From Leucosporidium creatinivorum (taxonomy: Eukaryota; Basidiomycota; Microbotryomycetes; Leucosporidiales; Leucosporidiaceae): a DNA stretch of 64,000 bases. Positions 10,117-20,466 of this stretch are shown here, one piece after another; within the stretch, counting starts at the first letter, position 1; every line of letters begins with the position of its first letter. The notes under the pieces are model-generated. The model searched no databases, had not been told where the DNA came from, and worked only from the letters and a program-made list of their open reading frames with translations. The translations under genes and the position numbers were made by a program. Location of the stretch: contig BCKL01000005.1 of the NCBI GenBank assembly GCA_001600635.1, positions 1,080,540 to 1,144,539 on the forward strand. The letters run 5' to 3'.

Positions 10117-11745
10117 TCAAGCCTCCTCCATCGCTACAGCCTGAACTTGCTCCGGTCGCAGTCGAGCTAGCTCGGCTTCAGCCTTCTCGAGCCTCTCCAT
10201 CAGCGTCGGGAGCATGGCGACCGCTTCCTCCAGAGCTGGCACCTTCGCAACCGTCTCCTCCAGACGAGCGGCCTTGTACTCAGACTCGTCCAGGCGCTGA
10301 GATAGGGTCGTGATATGCGTAGAGAGAGCGGCGAGCTGATTGACGAGGTCGGCCTTGGCTCCTTTTCGATGTGGCGCACTATCCTGCGCCTTGCCGGCGG
10401 TCGCATGCTTCTTCGCCTTCTTCGGCGATGGCTCGAAGGCGAGCGAATGGCGGTCGGTGGCGATAGAGGCGGATCCTAGAGATGAGGCAGGGTCAGCAGT
10501 GTTCTATGAAGCTCTTGACGGGATCTCTGACGTCGCGACTCACTTCGAGATGGTCCAAGAAGCATAGCCTCGTCCTGCTCCTCCAGCTCGTCGATGCTGA
10601 GCTCCCTCATCGAGTGAGCGGGTATGCTCTTCCGCTTCGCACGTCGAGCCGTTCCATCCTCTTCCCGGTCCCCCGGGGAGTCGTAGTGCGTCGGCCTCGG
10701 CGCCGCCCTCGATCCCTCGAACCAATCGTCGTCGTCGTCCTGCTCGTAGTCGGGGTCGGGCTTGCGCGCACGCTTCTTTGGCTTTTCTGGCTCCTTCTCC
10801 TTCTCCTTCTCCTTCTCCTTCTCCTTCTCCTTCTCCTTGCGCGGCACGAAGGGCGCGAACCAGGTCGTAGGCTCGTTGGGGTTGAAGGAGGATGGAGGAG
10901 GGAGATGAGCGAACGCCGACTCGGAGGAGGGAATAGCGAGGGCGCGGATGAGGCTGAGTGGGGTGGAGGCGGTAGATCAGTATCGTAGGTTCGCTTTGAC
11001 AGCGTATGGACTCACGCGATGGTAGTAGGGAAGTGCTCTCGGCCCGCCCACTCCCTGAGCGCGCTCTTGACCCTCTCCAGCATGTACGAGTCGAACGAGT
11101 TGGACTCGCGGGTGTCGACGACGAGAGTGAGTGTACGTAGAGCTGCGAGGACAGAAGAGTGAGCCCCGAGAAAGGTGAGCAAGCTGTGTGTGAACCGTAC
11201 CAGTCCCTTCGTCGGCAGTCGAAGTCCTGAAGATGATCTCGACGCTGGATCCTCCGCGGTCGGTCAGACGTTGGATGTTGACCTGTATTATCAAGGATCA
11301 GCCTTGTGTCCCCAGCACCCAGTAAACGACCTTCGCTCACCTTCGCGCTCCTCAAGTCACGGCTCGCGAGCTGCAGCTCCACCTCCATCTCCTTGCTCCT
11401 TTTCGCCTCGCCCTTGACCTTCGTCTTGACATAGCCAACTCGTAAACTCCGACTCTCCACCTGCAGCTCGAACCTCAGCGCGCGCTGCCCATCGTCCTTG
11501 AGCTGGCTCCCCGCCAGCGTCTTTCCCTCGCCCAAATCCAGCTTGTCGAGATACAGCACTAGCGGCGCAATCGCTTTCTGCTTCTTGCTGGGCTTTCCTC
11601 CGATGCATCGAGTACCATCTGCGGCTAGATAGACATCGGGGTGGAGAACGGGAGGGGCTTCTGGAGCTGGAGCTGGCGATACGTCGGAAGGTGGTGTAGT
11701 GATTGAGCCGGCAGCGCCGCCAGAGCTGCTCGAGTGCTCTGACAT
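10117..11745 (-). CDS. Uncharacterised protein with KE repeat and C-terminal coiled coil
   Basis: I do not recognise this family. The start at 11745 (MSEHSSSSGG) is the first ATG of a long open exon. The N-terminal ~120 residues include an ordered-looking beta-rich segment (ALRFELQVESRSLRVGYVK) that continues across introns into VNIQRLTDRGGSSVEIIFRT and VVDTRESNSFDSYMLERVK. The middle is highly charged: Lys-Glu dipeptide repeats encoded by (CTCCTT)n, then PEKPKKRARKPDPDYEQDDDDDWF, which looks nuclear. The C-terminus is rich in Leu/Glu/Ala heptads (ARLEETVAKVPALEEAVAML) ending at the TGA at 10117-10119, suggesting a coiled coil. It lies between RAD51 and BRCA2 but nothing in it proves a repair role. 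Confidence 0.7.
10791..10838. repeat. In-frame (CTCCTT)n hexanucleotide repeat
   Basis: About eight CTCCTT units lie inside the uncharacterised minus-strand gene and encode alternating Lys-Glu. The six-base unit keeps the frame, so length change would be tolerated. Confidence 0.9.
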
Positions 11746-12214
11746 GACTATAGTGATGAGACAGCGAAAGCGAGATGTGCTTAGGAGGGAGAAAGCGGGT
11801 CGAGCGCGTTTCGGGAGCTTGAGTAGCTGCGAAGGGGTTGCAGATCGTTGAGACGGGACTTGAACGGGCTGGTAGCTGAGCAGAGCTACTTGCTCAGCTC
11901 TTGCTACTGCTCCACGCCTTTACGACGCCTCGGCAACAAAGCTCGGCGATCCATCGGCTGGCTGGCGAAGCACCGTCTCGCTGCAGCGTGTCAGCTCGAC
12001 AGTGATCTAGCCGGATTTCCTCTTCGTTCGTACCTCGGCTCAGCCCTGTAGACCTGCCGCTTCCTGCTCGCAACTCTCAGCTCGCAAACTCTCGGCGCCG
12101 AGCTCAAGCATCAAAGACGAGCAAAGGCAAAGCAACGACGTTCAACATCGACCAGCATACACAACAAGCGTGACACATTCCCTCCTCGACTCCCCCGCTC
12201 TGCCCTCATGTCTG
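11746..12214. other. Spacer between the KE-repeat gene start and the BRCA2 stop
   Basis: It holds the promoter and 5' UTR of the KE-repeat gene and the 3' UTR of BRCA2. No gene is seen; GCGCCGAG and CTCGGCGAT words occur near 11940 and 12095. Confidence 0.5.
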
Positions 12215-15200
12215 CTAAACGACGGCAGCCCTCCACCTCGAATCCCTCCTCGTCGCGAGGGTAATCTCCTCGCTCTGCCTCTTCCACGCGCCTTTGGGGA
12301 TGACGTTGGTGACCTGTTGTACTCTCTGAGTCAGCTCACGACACAATCCCGTTAGCGCAGAAGAGAGCGCGACGCACAAAGTACCTCGAGCCCTGCACGA
12401 AGAAGTCCGCGCCCAACGAGTCGGCGTCCCAGACGGTCAATTGAGCCGTACGCTTGGAAGTGAAGGGTTTGACGCCGACCCTCGCGTCCTTGATGCGGAG
12501 GACTCGGAACCCTCGAACGTCGCGAGGAGGGAAGGCGGTCTGCTCGGCGTTGGGGAGGTCAGGACTTGACCCACAAGGAGGAGGAACGAGAGAGAGGGAA
12601 GGAAAGAGAAACGCACAGCCAACTCCTTCTCCAACTCCTCCTGCGCGGCATACCTCGCCTTGATCGTCATCTCCCCCGCCAGCGCCAACGCCCCACCCGC
12701 CTGCCTCGGCGACAACTTGCGCAGAATCGCCTCCTTCTCCTTGATGGTCGAAGTACCCTCCAATCGATCGAGAATCTCGTCGGGCTCTTCTTCATCTGTT
12801 TCACCGATCAATCGTCAATTCGAGCGAGAGGGGAGGAAGGAGGGAGAGGACGAACCGAGCGAAGGAGAAGGAGAGGCGGTGGGAGCTGCTCCGACGCGGT
12901 GTACGCAGTCTTGCAAGAGTTCGATGATCTCTTCCCATTCGTTGGACGTCTTCTCCAACTCGTCGGCGAGGCGGGCTTGGGCTTTGGCGCGTCCTTTCTG
13001 CTCGGTGGGATGTCGAGGAGGGGAAGGGGGGAGGGGGGAAGATGGGAAGCGGGTCAGCCTCGTCGCGCAAGACGGCTTCTCAACCGACGGCGAAGAGACC
13101 GAGAGAGAGAAGCCCGAGCCAACGACTCACCACCCACTCCTCCTTCCTCATCCTCTCCTCCTCCTCATTCCACGTCCCATGTCCGCCACCCTTGCCCAAA
13201 TCGACAAAACCACAAGGGAACACCTTCTCCACCACTACATCCAGTAGCGCAGCAACCCCTCCCGAGGAAGTGAGGCTCGAGAGCGAGGCGATGAAGGGAC
13301 CGGAAGAGGGGGGAGCGAAGCCTAGCTTGGTGGACCAGGGGGCGAGAGTCGTGGAATTACCGGAGACGATTAGCTGTGCAATGTGCGAGAGAGGTTAGCG
13401 AGTAGGAGGTGGGAAAGGAAGGAAGAAGAGCGAGCGCACCGAGGATTTGCCGAGCGCCTCAAGCACCTCGGTCCCCTCCCTCGAGCTGTCGATCTGTGGC
13501 ACCCAAGTCGTCGTCAGCCCACCTCACTCACTCCTCATCCTTATCATCAGCATCACTCACCCTAGCACCCACGACCAGCACTTTACTCCCCACGACAATC
13601 TTGCCCCTCTCGACCGCCCTCCTCAGCGTCCCATCCACATTGGTCCTTACCCTATACCACCCATCCGTCAGCTCCAGCCCCACAATCACGAGCGGTTGAT
13701 CCTCCTGCCCAGTAGCGACGGTGGAAGGGTCCACCTCGGGCGGGTCATCCCACCGTAGTTGGGAGACGCAGAGGACCATGGGCAGAGTGGAAGGCGAGTC
13801 TTGCTCTTGGATCCGTTTGATGCAGCTGCGGTGGGCGTGGTTCACTTCCCGTTCGTAGCTATTCACGCGCGCCCCACAAAACACTCTGGGTCAGCTCCCG
13901 CCTTCTTGCCCCCTCCCTTCCCTCCATCGTTCGTGGAGTGCAGCGCCGAACTGACCGGTACTTCAACCCCTCCACCACCTTCTCCCACCCCCACCACCCC
14001 GCGCTCAACAAATCCGGCCTACTCCTCACATAACTCGCCAACTTCCATACCACCATCCCATAGTGATTTTTGACCCACGCGGGGGAGGCGAAAGTCTGGT
14101 TCGCGCCGGCGGCGAGAAGGGCTGCGTGGGCTTCGGGGTGGGATAAGGGAGGGGAGGAGGGAAAGACGTAGGAGAGGGCGAGGGGGAGGGTCATGGAGAG
14201 GATGTCGGGTGGTCTGCGCGAAGCGAAAGGAGGAGAGGAGGTCAGCGCCGAGCCCGACCCCGGAACAAAGAGGGAGGAAAGAGCGAGCAGGAGCAGCAAC
14301 TCACACCCCCAACTGCTCGCACGACTCGTAGTAATGCGTTTGCGGGCGCATGCCAAAGTCGGAGAGGGAGAGGCGGTCGGGCGGGGCTGTTCGGCGGGTT
14401 GGAAGCGAAGCGAAGTGAAGCGTTAGTCCGGCGCTCGGATCTCAGGCTCGGCTCGAGAGGGAGAGAGAAAGCTACTCACGCGTCAAATCAAACAGCTTGA
14501 CCAACTCTGTGCTCTCCGTCTCCTTCTGCAGCATCACCGTCTCCCTCTCTTTGCCCTTCCCCTTCCCTTTCCCCTCTCCTCTCAACGCGCCCATCCCTCC
14601 TGCCGCTCCCGCTCCACTCTTCATCCCAACTAACCCCACCGGCGTGAGCCCCTCAGGCCTCTTGCCCCCCTTGAACGGCGTCTCAAACTTCTTCTGCCTG
14701 CTCCCCGGCGTCCCTGGCGCGGGTCGAGCTCGGGGCGTCATGCCGAGGTTGAGGCGACGAGGGGTGGCTGTTGGAGGTTTTTGGGGCGTCGAGTGCGAGT
14801 GCGAGAGGGGGAGGGAGAGGGAGGTGGTGGAGAGCAAGGGAGGGCGGAAGGACGATGGACCGGGCGTACGAGCGGCGCCTGAAGTAGAGGCGTTGAGGAG
14901 GGGGGAGCGGAAAGCAGAGGTGTTGGAGGGCTTGAGGCGCGAGGGGAGGGGGGTGGCCAATGCGTTCGGACGAGGTGCGGGTGCTTGAGGACGACGGCGG
15001 ACGGTGGATGGTGCTAGAGGTGGAGGGGAAGGAGGGGCGGCAGCGACTGAGGTCGAAGTCGAGGCGATAGGCTCGGCGGCGTCGCGAGTCCTCGAAGGCG
15101 GTCTCGCGGCAATTGAGAGTGGAGCGGGCGACGAAGGGTGGGGATGAGGTGAAGAAGGTCCACCTCCGGCTCCGACGAGAGCGAGATTGCCATCGTTAAC

Positions 15201-16883
15201 AGGGAGCAAGGGCGTTCTCCTCCCCTCCGAGCTGCCCGTCCTCCTCGTCGTCGTCGGAGAGTCCATCAGCTTCGCCGCACCTTCTGCTCCAACCTCCTGC
15301 AGCCGCGCGGCAGGCCCGGGCAACCTGAACGGCCCCTCTCCCCTCCTTCTCGGCTTGGGCGATCCTGCTCCTGCTGACTCTCCTCCCCCAGCGAGGAGGA
15401 AGACGTCCCCACCATCCCCCTCTACAGCGCCCCTCCTAGCCTTCTCCATCGCCTCCTCACTGGGCATCTCCACCTTGCCTCCTCCAGCAGTCATGAACCC
15501 TCCGAAGCTCTGGATCTGACTTGCTGCTCCCCCTGCTGCTGCCCCTCGTCCGCCGCCGATGGAAGCGGGTGGGGGCGAGCTAAACACCTGGCCCCGCGCT
15601 TTGGCTAATGCAGCCTCGGAGGGAGGAGCGACGGGAGTACCTGCGGCGGTGGTGAACCCTCCGAAAGCGGCGAGGGGGGGTCGAGGGGCGAGGGAGGTGG
15701 AAGTGGAGGGAGCAGGGAGGGGAGGGGCGCGGATGGGGGCGAGTGGGAGGGGAGCTGAGGTAAGGGTGGAGCTGGAGCTGGAGCTGGAGCTGGTGATGGG
15801 TGGGCGGGCGAGGAGTTCGGTCGCTTGAGCGAGGGAGGTGGAGGAGGGAGCGGCGACTGGTCGGCCTGAGGCTGTAGCGAAGGCGGTGGCGAATCCCGAG
15901 GTCGGCTTTGGCGCTTCCATCTCCAGAGGAGCTGGCGCTGGTCCTGCTGGCTCTGCACGCTCCCCCTCCTCCTCCTCCTCCTCATCCAACAACCTCTTCG
16001 CCTTCCTCAACGCCTCCTCACTCAACCTCACCGGCTTCCTACTCGCCAACTGAAACCCTCCCAACATGTTCGGGTCCCACCCCGTAGCTCCCTGAGTCCC
16101 CGCCGCGCCGAGCGAAAAGCCAAAGCCATCTCCCTGCTCTTCCTCGGGGTAATCCATCTCCTCATCCTTCGGCGGTGGTGGAGGTGGAGCGTCGAGACCA
16201 GCCGAGTCGTCCACCTCCACGTCCACCTCGACTTCCGGCTCGTCGAACCCAGCCCACATTTCGTTCTCCTCCTCCTCGCCTGCTCCATCGAACTCGGCGT
16301 CTGCGTCCCCCTCCTCGGCGCCGAGAGCCAACAGGATCTCGTCCCCTCCCGCCAAGTCGACATCCTGCGAGGGGTGGAATTCCTCGGCATTGAGGAAGAC
16401 GCCCGAGTCGTCTGCTCCTCCTCCTGCTCCTGCTCCTGCTCCTGCTCCTCCTTGGTCGTAGCGGCGATGATGAGCTTTCGACGCGTCGCCGTCGCGCGTT
16501 GTTGTCGCCTGAGGAGGAGGAGGAGGAGGGAGGTGCAGCGGTGGACGAGGGCGCGGGTGAGGATGATGATGAGGTACAGGATGAGGGTCGGAAGAAGGTT
16601 GCCAATCGAGAGTGTCGGGGTCGAGTTGATGGAGAAAGGCGAGGTCTTGCGAGGCGGAGTGATGTGCTACAGGAGCAGGGTCGGGGTCTGGATCAGGGGA
16701 GAGGGTGAGACGAGGTCGTTTGGCTGCTCTGTTGGATGAAGCTGGTGGTGAAGGCGAGGCAGGAGCTGGGACGAGGGAAGGGAGGGGAGCGGCTGAGTCG
16801 CTGTCGGGGATAATCTCAGGAGGAGGAGAGGAAGAGGGCAACGAGCTCAGAGGGGATAGAGTGGGTGACCGAGCAGCTGCCAT
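12215..16883 (-). CDS. BRCA2: BRCA2/Brh2 ortholog, RAD51 mediator
   Basis: BRCA2 loads Rad51 onto single-stranded DNA in place of RPA. The first exon (16883-14480) encodes ~800 residues rich in Pro/Ser/acidic residues with four BRC-like units near residues 276 (GGFQLASRKPVRLSEEAL), 333 (FATASGRPV), 411 (GGFTTAAGTPV) and 462 (GGFMTAGGGKVEMPSEEAM). A KFETPFKGGKRPEGLTPVG block follows. Later exons (14386-14305, 14213-13956, 13885-~13565 and on) encode the DNA-binding domain: helical part (YYESCEQLGVPPDILS), OB1 (MVLCVSQ, GLELTDGWYRVR, LIVSGNSTTLAPWSTKLGF), a shortened tower-like helix pair (ADELEKTSNEWEEIIELL), and OB2 (FRVLRIKDARVG, TAQLTVWDAD, GSRYFVTNVIPKGAW). It ends ATRRDSRWRAAVV, a family-typical terminus. 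It starts about 290 bp from divergent IST1. Confidence 0.93.
15767..15792. repeat. (GGAGCT)n repeat in BRCA2 exon 1
   Basis: Four to five GGAGCT units, read on the minus strand, give a Ser-rich run in the disordered part of the BRCA2 protein. The unit is a multiple of three. Confidence 0.8.
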
Positions 16884-17172
16884 CCTGTAGCCGACTAGCC
16901 TGCGAGCTGACGAGAGGCGAACGAGAGGCGAACGAGCGAGAGAGCCAAGTTGCAGGCGCCGTCGCGTCCAAGTCCTAGGTTGGCTCTGTACTCGTTCACT
17001 CTCGTCTGTTAGCTTCCTACAAAGCTACAGCAACATCTCTCTCAAACTGAACACTCTTACACGCCTCCTCCGCCCTTCCCCTTCTGTCTCTCCTGCACCA
17101 GAGCAGCCCTCTCAGTCAAGCCCCACCTCTCCCTCTCCCGCTTCCGCTCCTCCCTCTTCTTACAACTTGAGG
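16884..17172. promoter_or_regulatory. Divergent promoter, BRCA2 / IST1
   Basis: The start codons are 289 bp apart. The IST1 side is pyrimidine-rich (CTCCGCCCTTCCCCTTCTG near 17070). No defined motif was recognised. Confidence 0.5.
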
Positions 17173-18479
17173 ATGCCTTCCAGCTCATCCTGGTCTCCTC
17201 CTCGCGCAAAAGTACAACTAAAGTACATCCCCTCTCTCTCTCTCTCTCTTCCTACAGCCCTCACTCCCCGCTGACGACACTCCCCCTCTCTCCTCTGCAC
17301 CAGACTCTCCATCCAACGCCTCCGTCTCCTCGCAGCCAAAAAGACCCAACTAGCAAAGACTACTCGACGGGATATTGCCGCCCAACTCGAGCGGGGCAAG
17401 ATTGAGAGCGCGAGGATCAAGGTCGAGCAGGTCCTGGGGGAGGACACCATGGTCGAACTGTTGGAGGTGTTGGAGCTCTATTGCGAATTGTTGCTGGCTA
17501 GGTTTGGTTTGTTGGAGGGGGTCAAGTGAGTGTAGAATCGCTCTTTCTCTCTAGCTCACCGCCGCCGCCGACGAGAGCTGACCCTCGTTCGCACTGCTGG
17601 CAACAGGGAGGTAGACCCCGGCGTAGCAGAAGCAGTAATCGGCATCATCCACGCTGCACCTCGGTTGGTCCCTGTTTTCCTCCTTCCTCCTTCCTCCCTC
17701 TCTCTAGTTTCCAGCTCGGCGCGCGCTGACCCTCGGAACCACCTCTCAGCACCGAGCTCAAAGAACTGCACACCCTCCGCGACATGCTCATCTCCAAAGG
17801 AGGGCGGGACTTTGCGCTCGACGCGATAGACAATGTAGACAACTGCGTTTCCGAGCGGGTTCGTTCTGCTTTCCCCTCTTGCTCCCTTCTCCTCCTTCTC
17901 TCCCTCTCCTTGCGCCCTGCTGACCCAGAGGTATCGACAAACAGATCTCATCCAAACTCATTATCGCCCAACCCCCCGCCGATCTAGTCGATCTCTACCT
18001 CTACGAGATTGCCAAAGCCTACTCGATCGACTGGAAGCCCGATTCGGTGCTCGCAGAGGAAGCAGCCGCCGTCCCCTCTGTACGTTTCTCTCCCCTCCCT
18101 CCCTCCTCTTCCTCCTCCTCCCCTTCACTAACTCATGTTCCCTGTTTAGGCCTCCCCGACTCCTACGCCCGTCGCCCTCCCCTCGGCCACTCCAACCTCA
18201 CCCTCCAAAGCCCCCCAGGTCGCGCCGTTCGACATCCCCTCCCTCCTCTCCTCCCAAGCCCCCGCCGTCGCGCCCTCAGAGGCGAACCACACGGTCACTA
18301 TCAAGAGTAGCTTGCCGAGTCCGGGGTTGACGGCTCCTGCTGCTCCTGCGCCCACGCCGAGTCAGCAAGAGAAGGTGGAACAGCCCAAGCCGGCAGCAGC
18401 AGCGGGAGGGGGCAAGGAGAAGGAGGAAGACGCGTTCGAGGCGCTTACGAGGAGGTTTGCTGAGTTGAAGAAGAGGTAA
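17173..18479 (+). CDS. IST1: IST1, ESCRT-III regulator
   Basis: Ist1 binds ESCRT-III Did2 and the Vps4 ATPase and tunes endosomal sorting. The start at 17173 gives a short leader (MPSSSSWSPPRAKVQLK); exon 1 ends at 17222 and exon 2 runs 17304-17525. The family core is clear: LSIQRLRLLAAKKTQLAKTT, then RRDIAAQLERGKIESARIKVE, MVELLEVLELYCELLLARFGLL, ELHTLRDMLISKGGRDF and PPADLVDLYLYEIAKAYSIDW. Three small exons lie between 17607 and about 17860. For the next junction I chose the acceptor before ISSKLIIAQPP at 17948 because it keeps the frame and sits about 20 nt past a CTGAC branch. The C-terminal third is Pro/Ala/Ser-rich and ends with a short helix (DAFEALTRRFAELKKR) at the position of a MIM-like motif. 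Confidence 0.9.
17232..17249. repeat. (CT)n run in IST1 intron 1
   Basis: About nine CT dinucleotides lie within the first intron of IST1, part of its pyrimidine-rich body. Confidence 0.7.
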
Positions 18480-18934
18480 TAGGAGAGGGAGAGTGAGGGA
18501 AGGAGGATGGAGGATGGAGAGGGAGGTGGAGGGGTAGCGCCGAGCAGGCGGGTGGTAGAGGATGGGAGAGAGGGACGGGGTGAAGATTAGTAGGGTGGTG
18601 GTGCTTTCGAGGATATGTCAGGGTGTCAATGCATTTCTGCTGTGGGCCTCGATGAACTTTGGGAGGAAGGAAAGCGATAAGGGAGTGAAAGGAGAGCAAG
18701 CTCGGCGCTCGGTCTCGGTCCAGCTCACTAGAGGTCGATGGGGTGGGCGGCAGGAGCAGAGGTTCTCTCATACCTTTGACTACCCTGTCCTTCACTCGGG
18801 AGGGTGGAGGTGGTCCGTGCAAGTCGAGACGAGGATGGCGAAAGTCGAGCTTTCGAGGCTTGACTAGCTTCCTTCCGGCCACATCTTGCTCGTTTCGTTT
18901 CGTCTGTCCACCAACCTTCGACATAGCGCCAAGC
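18480..18934. other. Spacer between IST1 and the BTB gene
   Basis: About 455 bp contain the IST1 3' UTR and the BTB-gene promoter. A 163-codon ORF on the minus strand (18445-18936) is Pro/Ser/His-rich, overlaps the IST1 end and looks fortuitous. No other structure is seen. Confidence 0.5.
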
Positions 18935-20310
18935 ATGAGTGTCGAACTCTCCTCTCACATCTACACCTTCTCCTTGCCCAAAACGAGCTGTGCCGAGACT
19001 ACAATTCCCTTCCCTCCGGCTCTCGAGACCTTGGGGACGTGGAACCTGAGTATTGTGCCGGGAGCAGACGACGCTGGTTACCTAACCTACACGTATGCTC
19101 TGCGCTGGGATCCGGCTAGATGCACGCAGGGTGTATCTGGCGAGCTCGAAGTGGGGAGAGCAGCGCACGGCCTCTGCTCGCACGCTCTGCCCAGTATTTC
19201 TACCGGCCAGACCTCCTTACTGGTGTTGACACACGGCTACGCTATCAAGTCGGCGAAACTCGTCCTCCGACCGAACGAGGACAGCTCGCACTCCGCCCAA
19301 AGGGGGGACAGCACTGGCACGATTGACTGGAGCTTCACGCGTGAGTGGCCTCTTAGCTGACCGGCTACATGGGAGCTGAGTCTCTGGTTGACACAGATTC
19401 CCTCCTCACCCGTCACCCCAACGACGTTCGCATCGTCTTCCCTCGTGTGAACCGAGATCTCTGGCCCAGTTCGGCGATGCTCTCGGCCAAGTCACCCTAC
19501 TTTGCTCAGCTCTTCAGCTCGGGCTTCTCGGAGAGCCAAAAGAAGACGACCCTCTCGCAGCCAAAGAGTAAAGAGGACGAAGGAGAAGGACGCCACGACG
19601 AGTCGAGCAGCTTCGTCGAGGATTCGGACGACGAGAAGGACGAGAGCTCAGCGCAGGCGGGAGGCAGTGAACTCGAAGCTCATCAAGAAGATGGACATTG
19701 CTCGCACCCCTTCCACGAGATCGTCGTCAAGGAGACATCCTACACCACCTACCGCGCCGTCCTCGTTTGGATGGCGACCGGCCACATCGCCTTCTCGCCT
19801 CTTACCTCGACTCTTCGCGCCAAGGCGACCGCAGCCAGTCAGAAGGACGAAACTGAAGTAGGCTCGTCTGCCTCCCTCTCCCTCCACGCCTCGCCGAAGT
19901 CCGTCTACCGCCTCGCCCATCTCCTCTCCCTCTCCGACCTCCAATCGCTCGCTCTCAGGTCCATCGCCTCGCAGCTTACCATCAAGAACGTCGCCTACGA
20001 GCTCTTCTCCGATGGTACCTCCACCTACGACGAGATCGCCGACGTTGTAATCGCCTTCGCTTCGAAGAATTGGGCCAAGGTCAAGGCGAGCAAGGCGATG
20101 AAGGAGCTCAAGGCTCAGCAGTTGAGAGGAGAGGTCGAGCTTTCGGGCAAGGTATCGCTGAAGCTGATGACTCTGCTTTCTTGATCGAGCCGGGTACGGT
20201 CGGTGAGTTGTAGCCGCGGCGCATCGAACAGCGCCGAGCTGACTTCACTTTTCCTCCCTCGTTCGCAGGCCGACGACGTGCTTGCGCTTAGCTTGGAGAA
20301 GTGTCTGTAG
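18935..20310 (+). CDS. BTB/POZ domain protein
   Basis: Exon 1 (18935-19340) encodes an N-terminal domain of about 135 residues that looks beta-rich (LGTWNLSIVPGADDAGYLTYTY) and may be MATH-like, though I am unsure. Exon 2 opens at 19397 with a BTB fold: NDVRIVFPRVNRDLWPSSAM, then LSAKSPYFAQLFSSGF, YRAVLVWMATGHIAF, and the closing VYRLAHLLSLSDLQSLALRSI. An acidic, Ser/Lys-rich insert of about 60 residues interrupts the BTB fold after the LFSSGF block. Unspliced, the frame ends at the TGA at 20182-20184. A branch/acceptor signal (CTGACTTCAC to CGCAG near 20270) supports a last exon ADDVLALSLEKCL ending at 20310, if the donor at GGCAAG/GTATCG near 20148 is used. Such proteins often act as substrate adaptors for Cul3; that is inference. 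Confidence 0.78.
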
Positions 20311-20466
20311 GGGTACGATAAATCACTCCGCGCATACGTACTACAGACGGACTCGCAGCGAGGAGAGCGAAGCGAGCCCGGGGCCGCTCTAACTCTCAGC
20401 TCGCTGTCCACGAGTCGATTCAGAAGAAACCAAGCTTCGTGTTCAACTATGTCAGCTAAGATCCCC

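Noticed and set aside
14497-14988. Plus-strand ORFs opposite BRCA2 exon 1
   Set aside because: Shadows of the long minus-strand open exon with strong GC-rich codon bias.
18445-18936. 163-codon minus-strand ORF behind IST1
   Set aside because: Pro/Ser/His-rich composition typical of antisense frames in GC-rich DNA; overlaps the IST1 end and BTB start.
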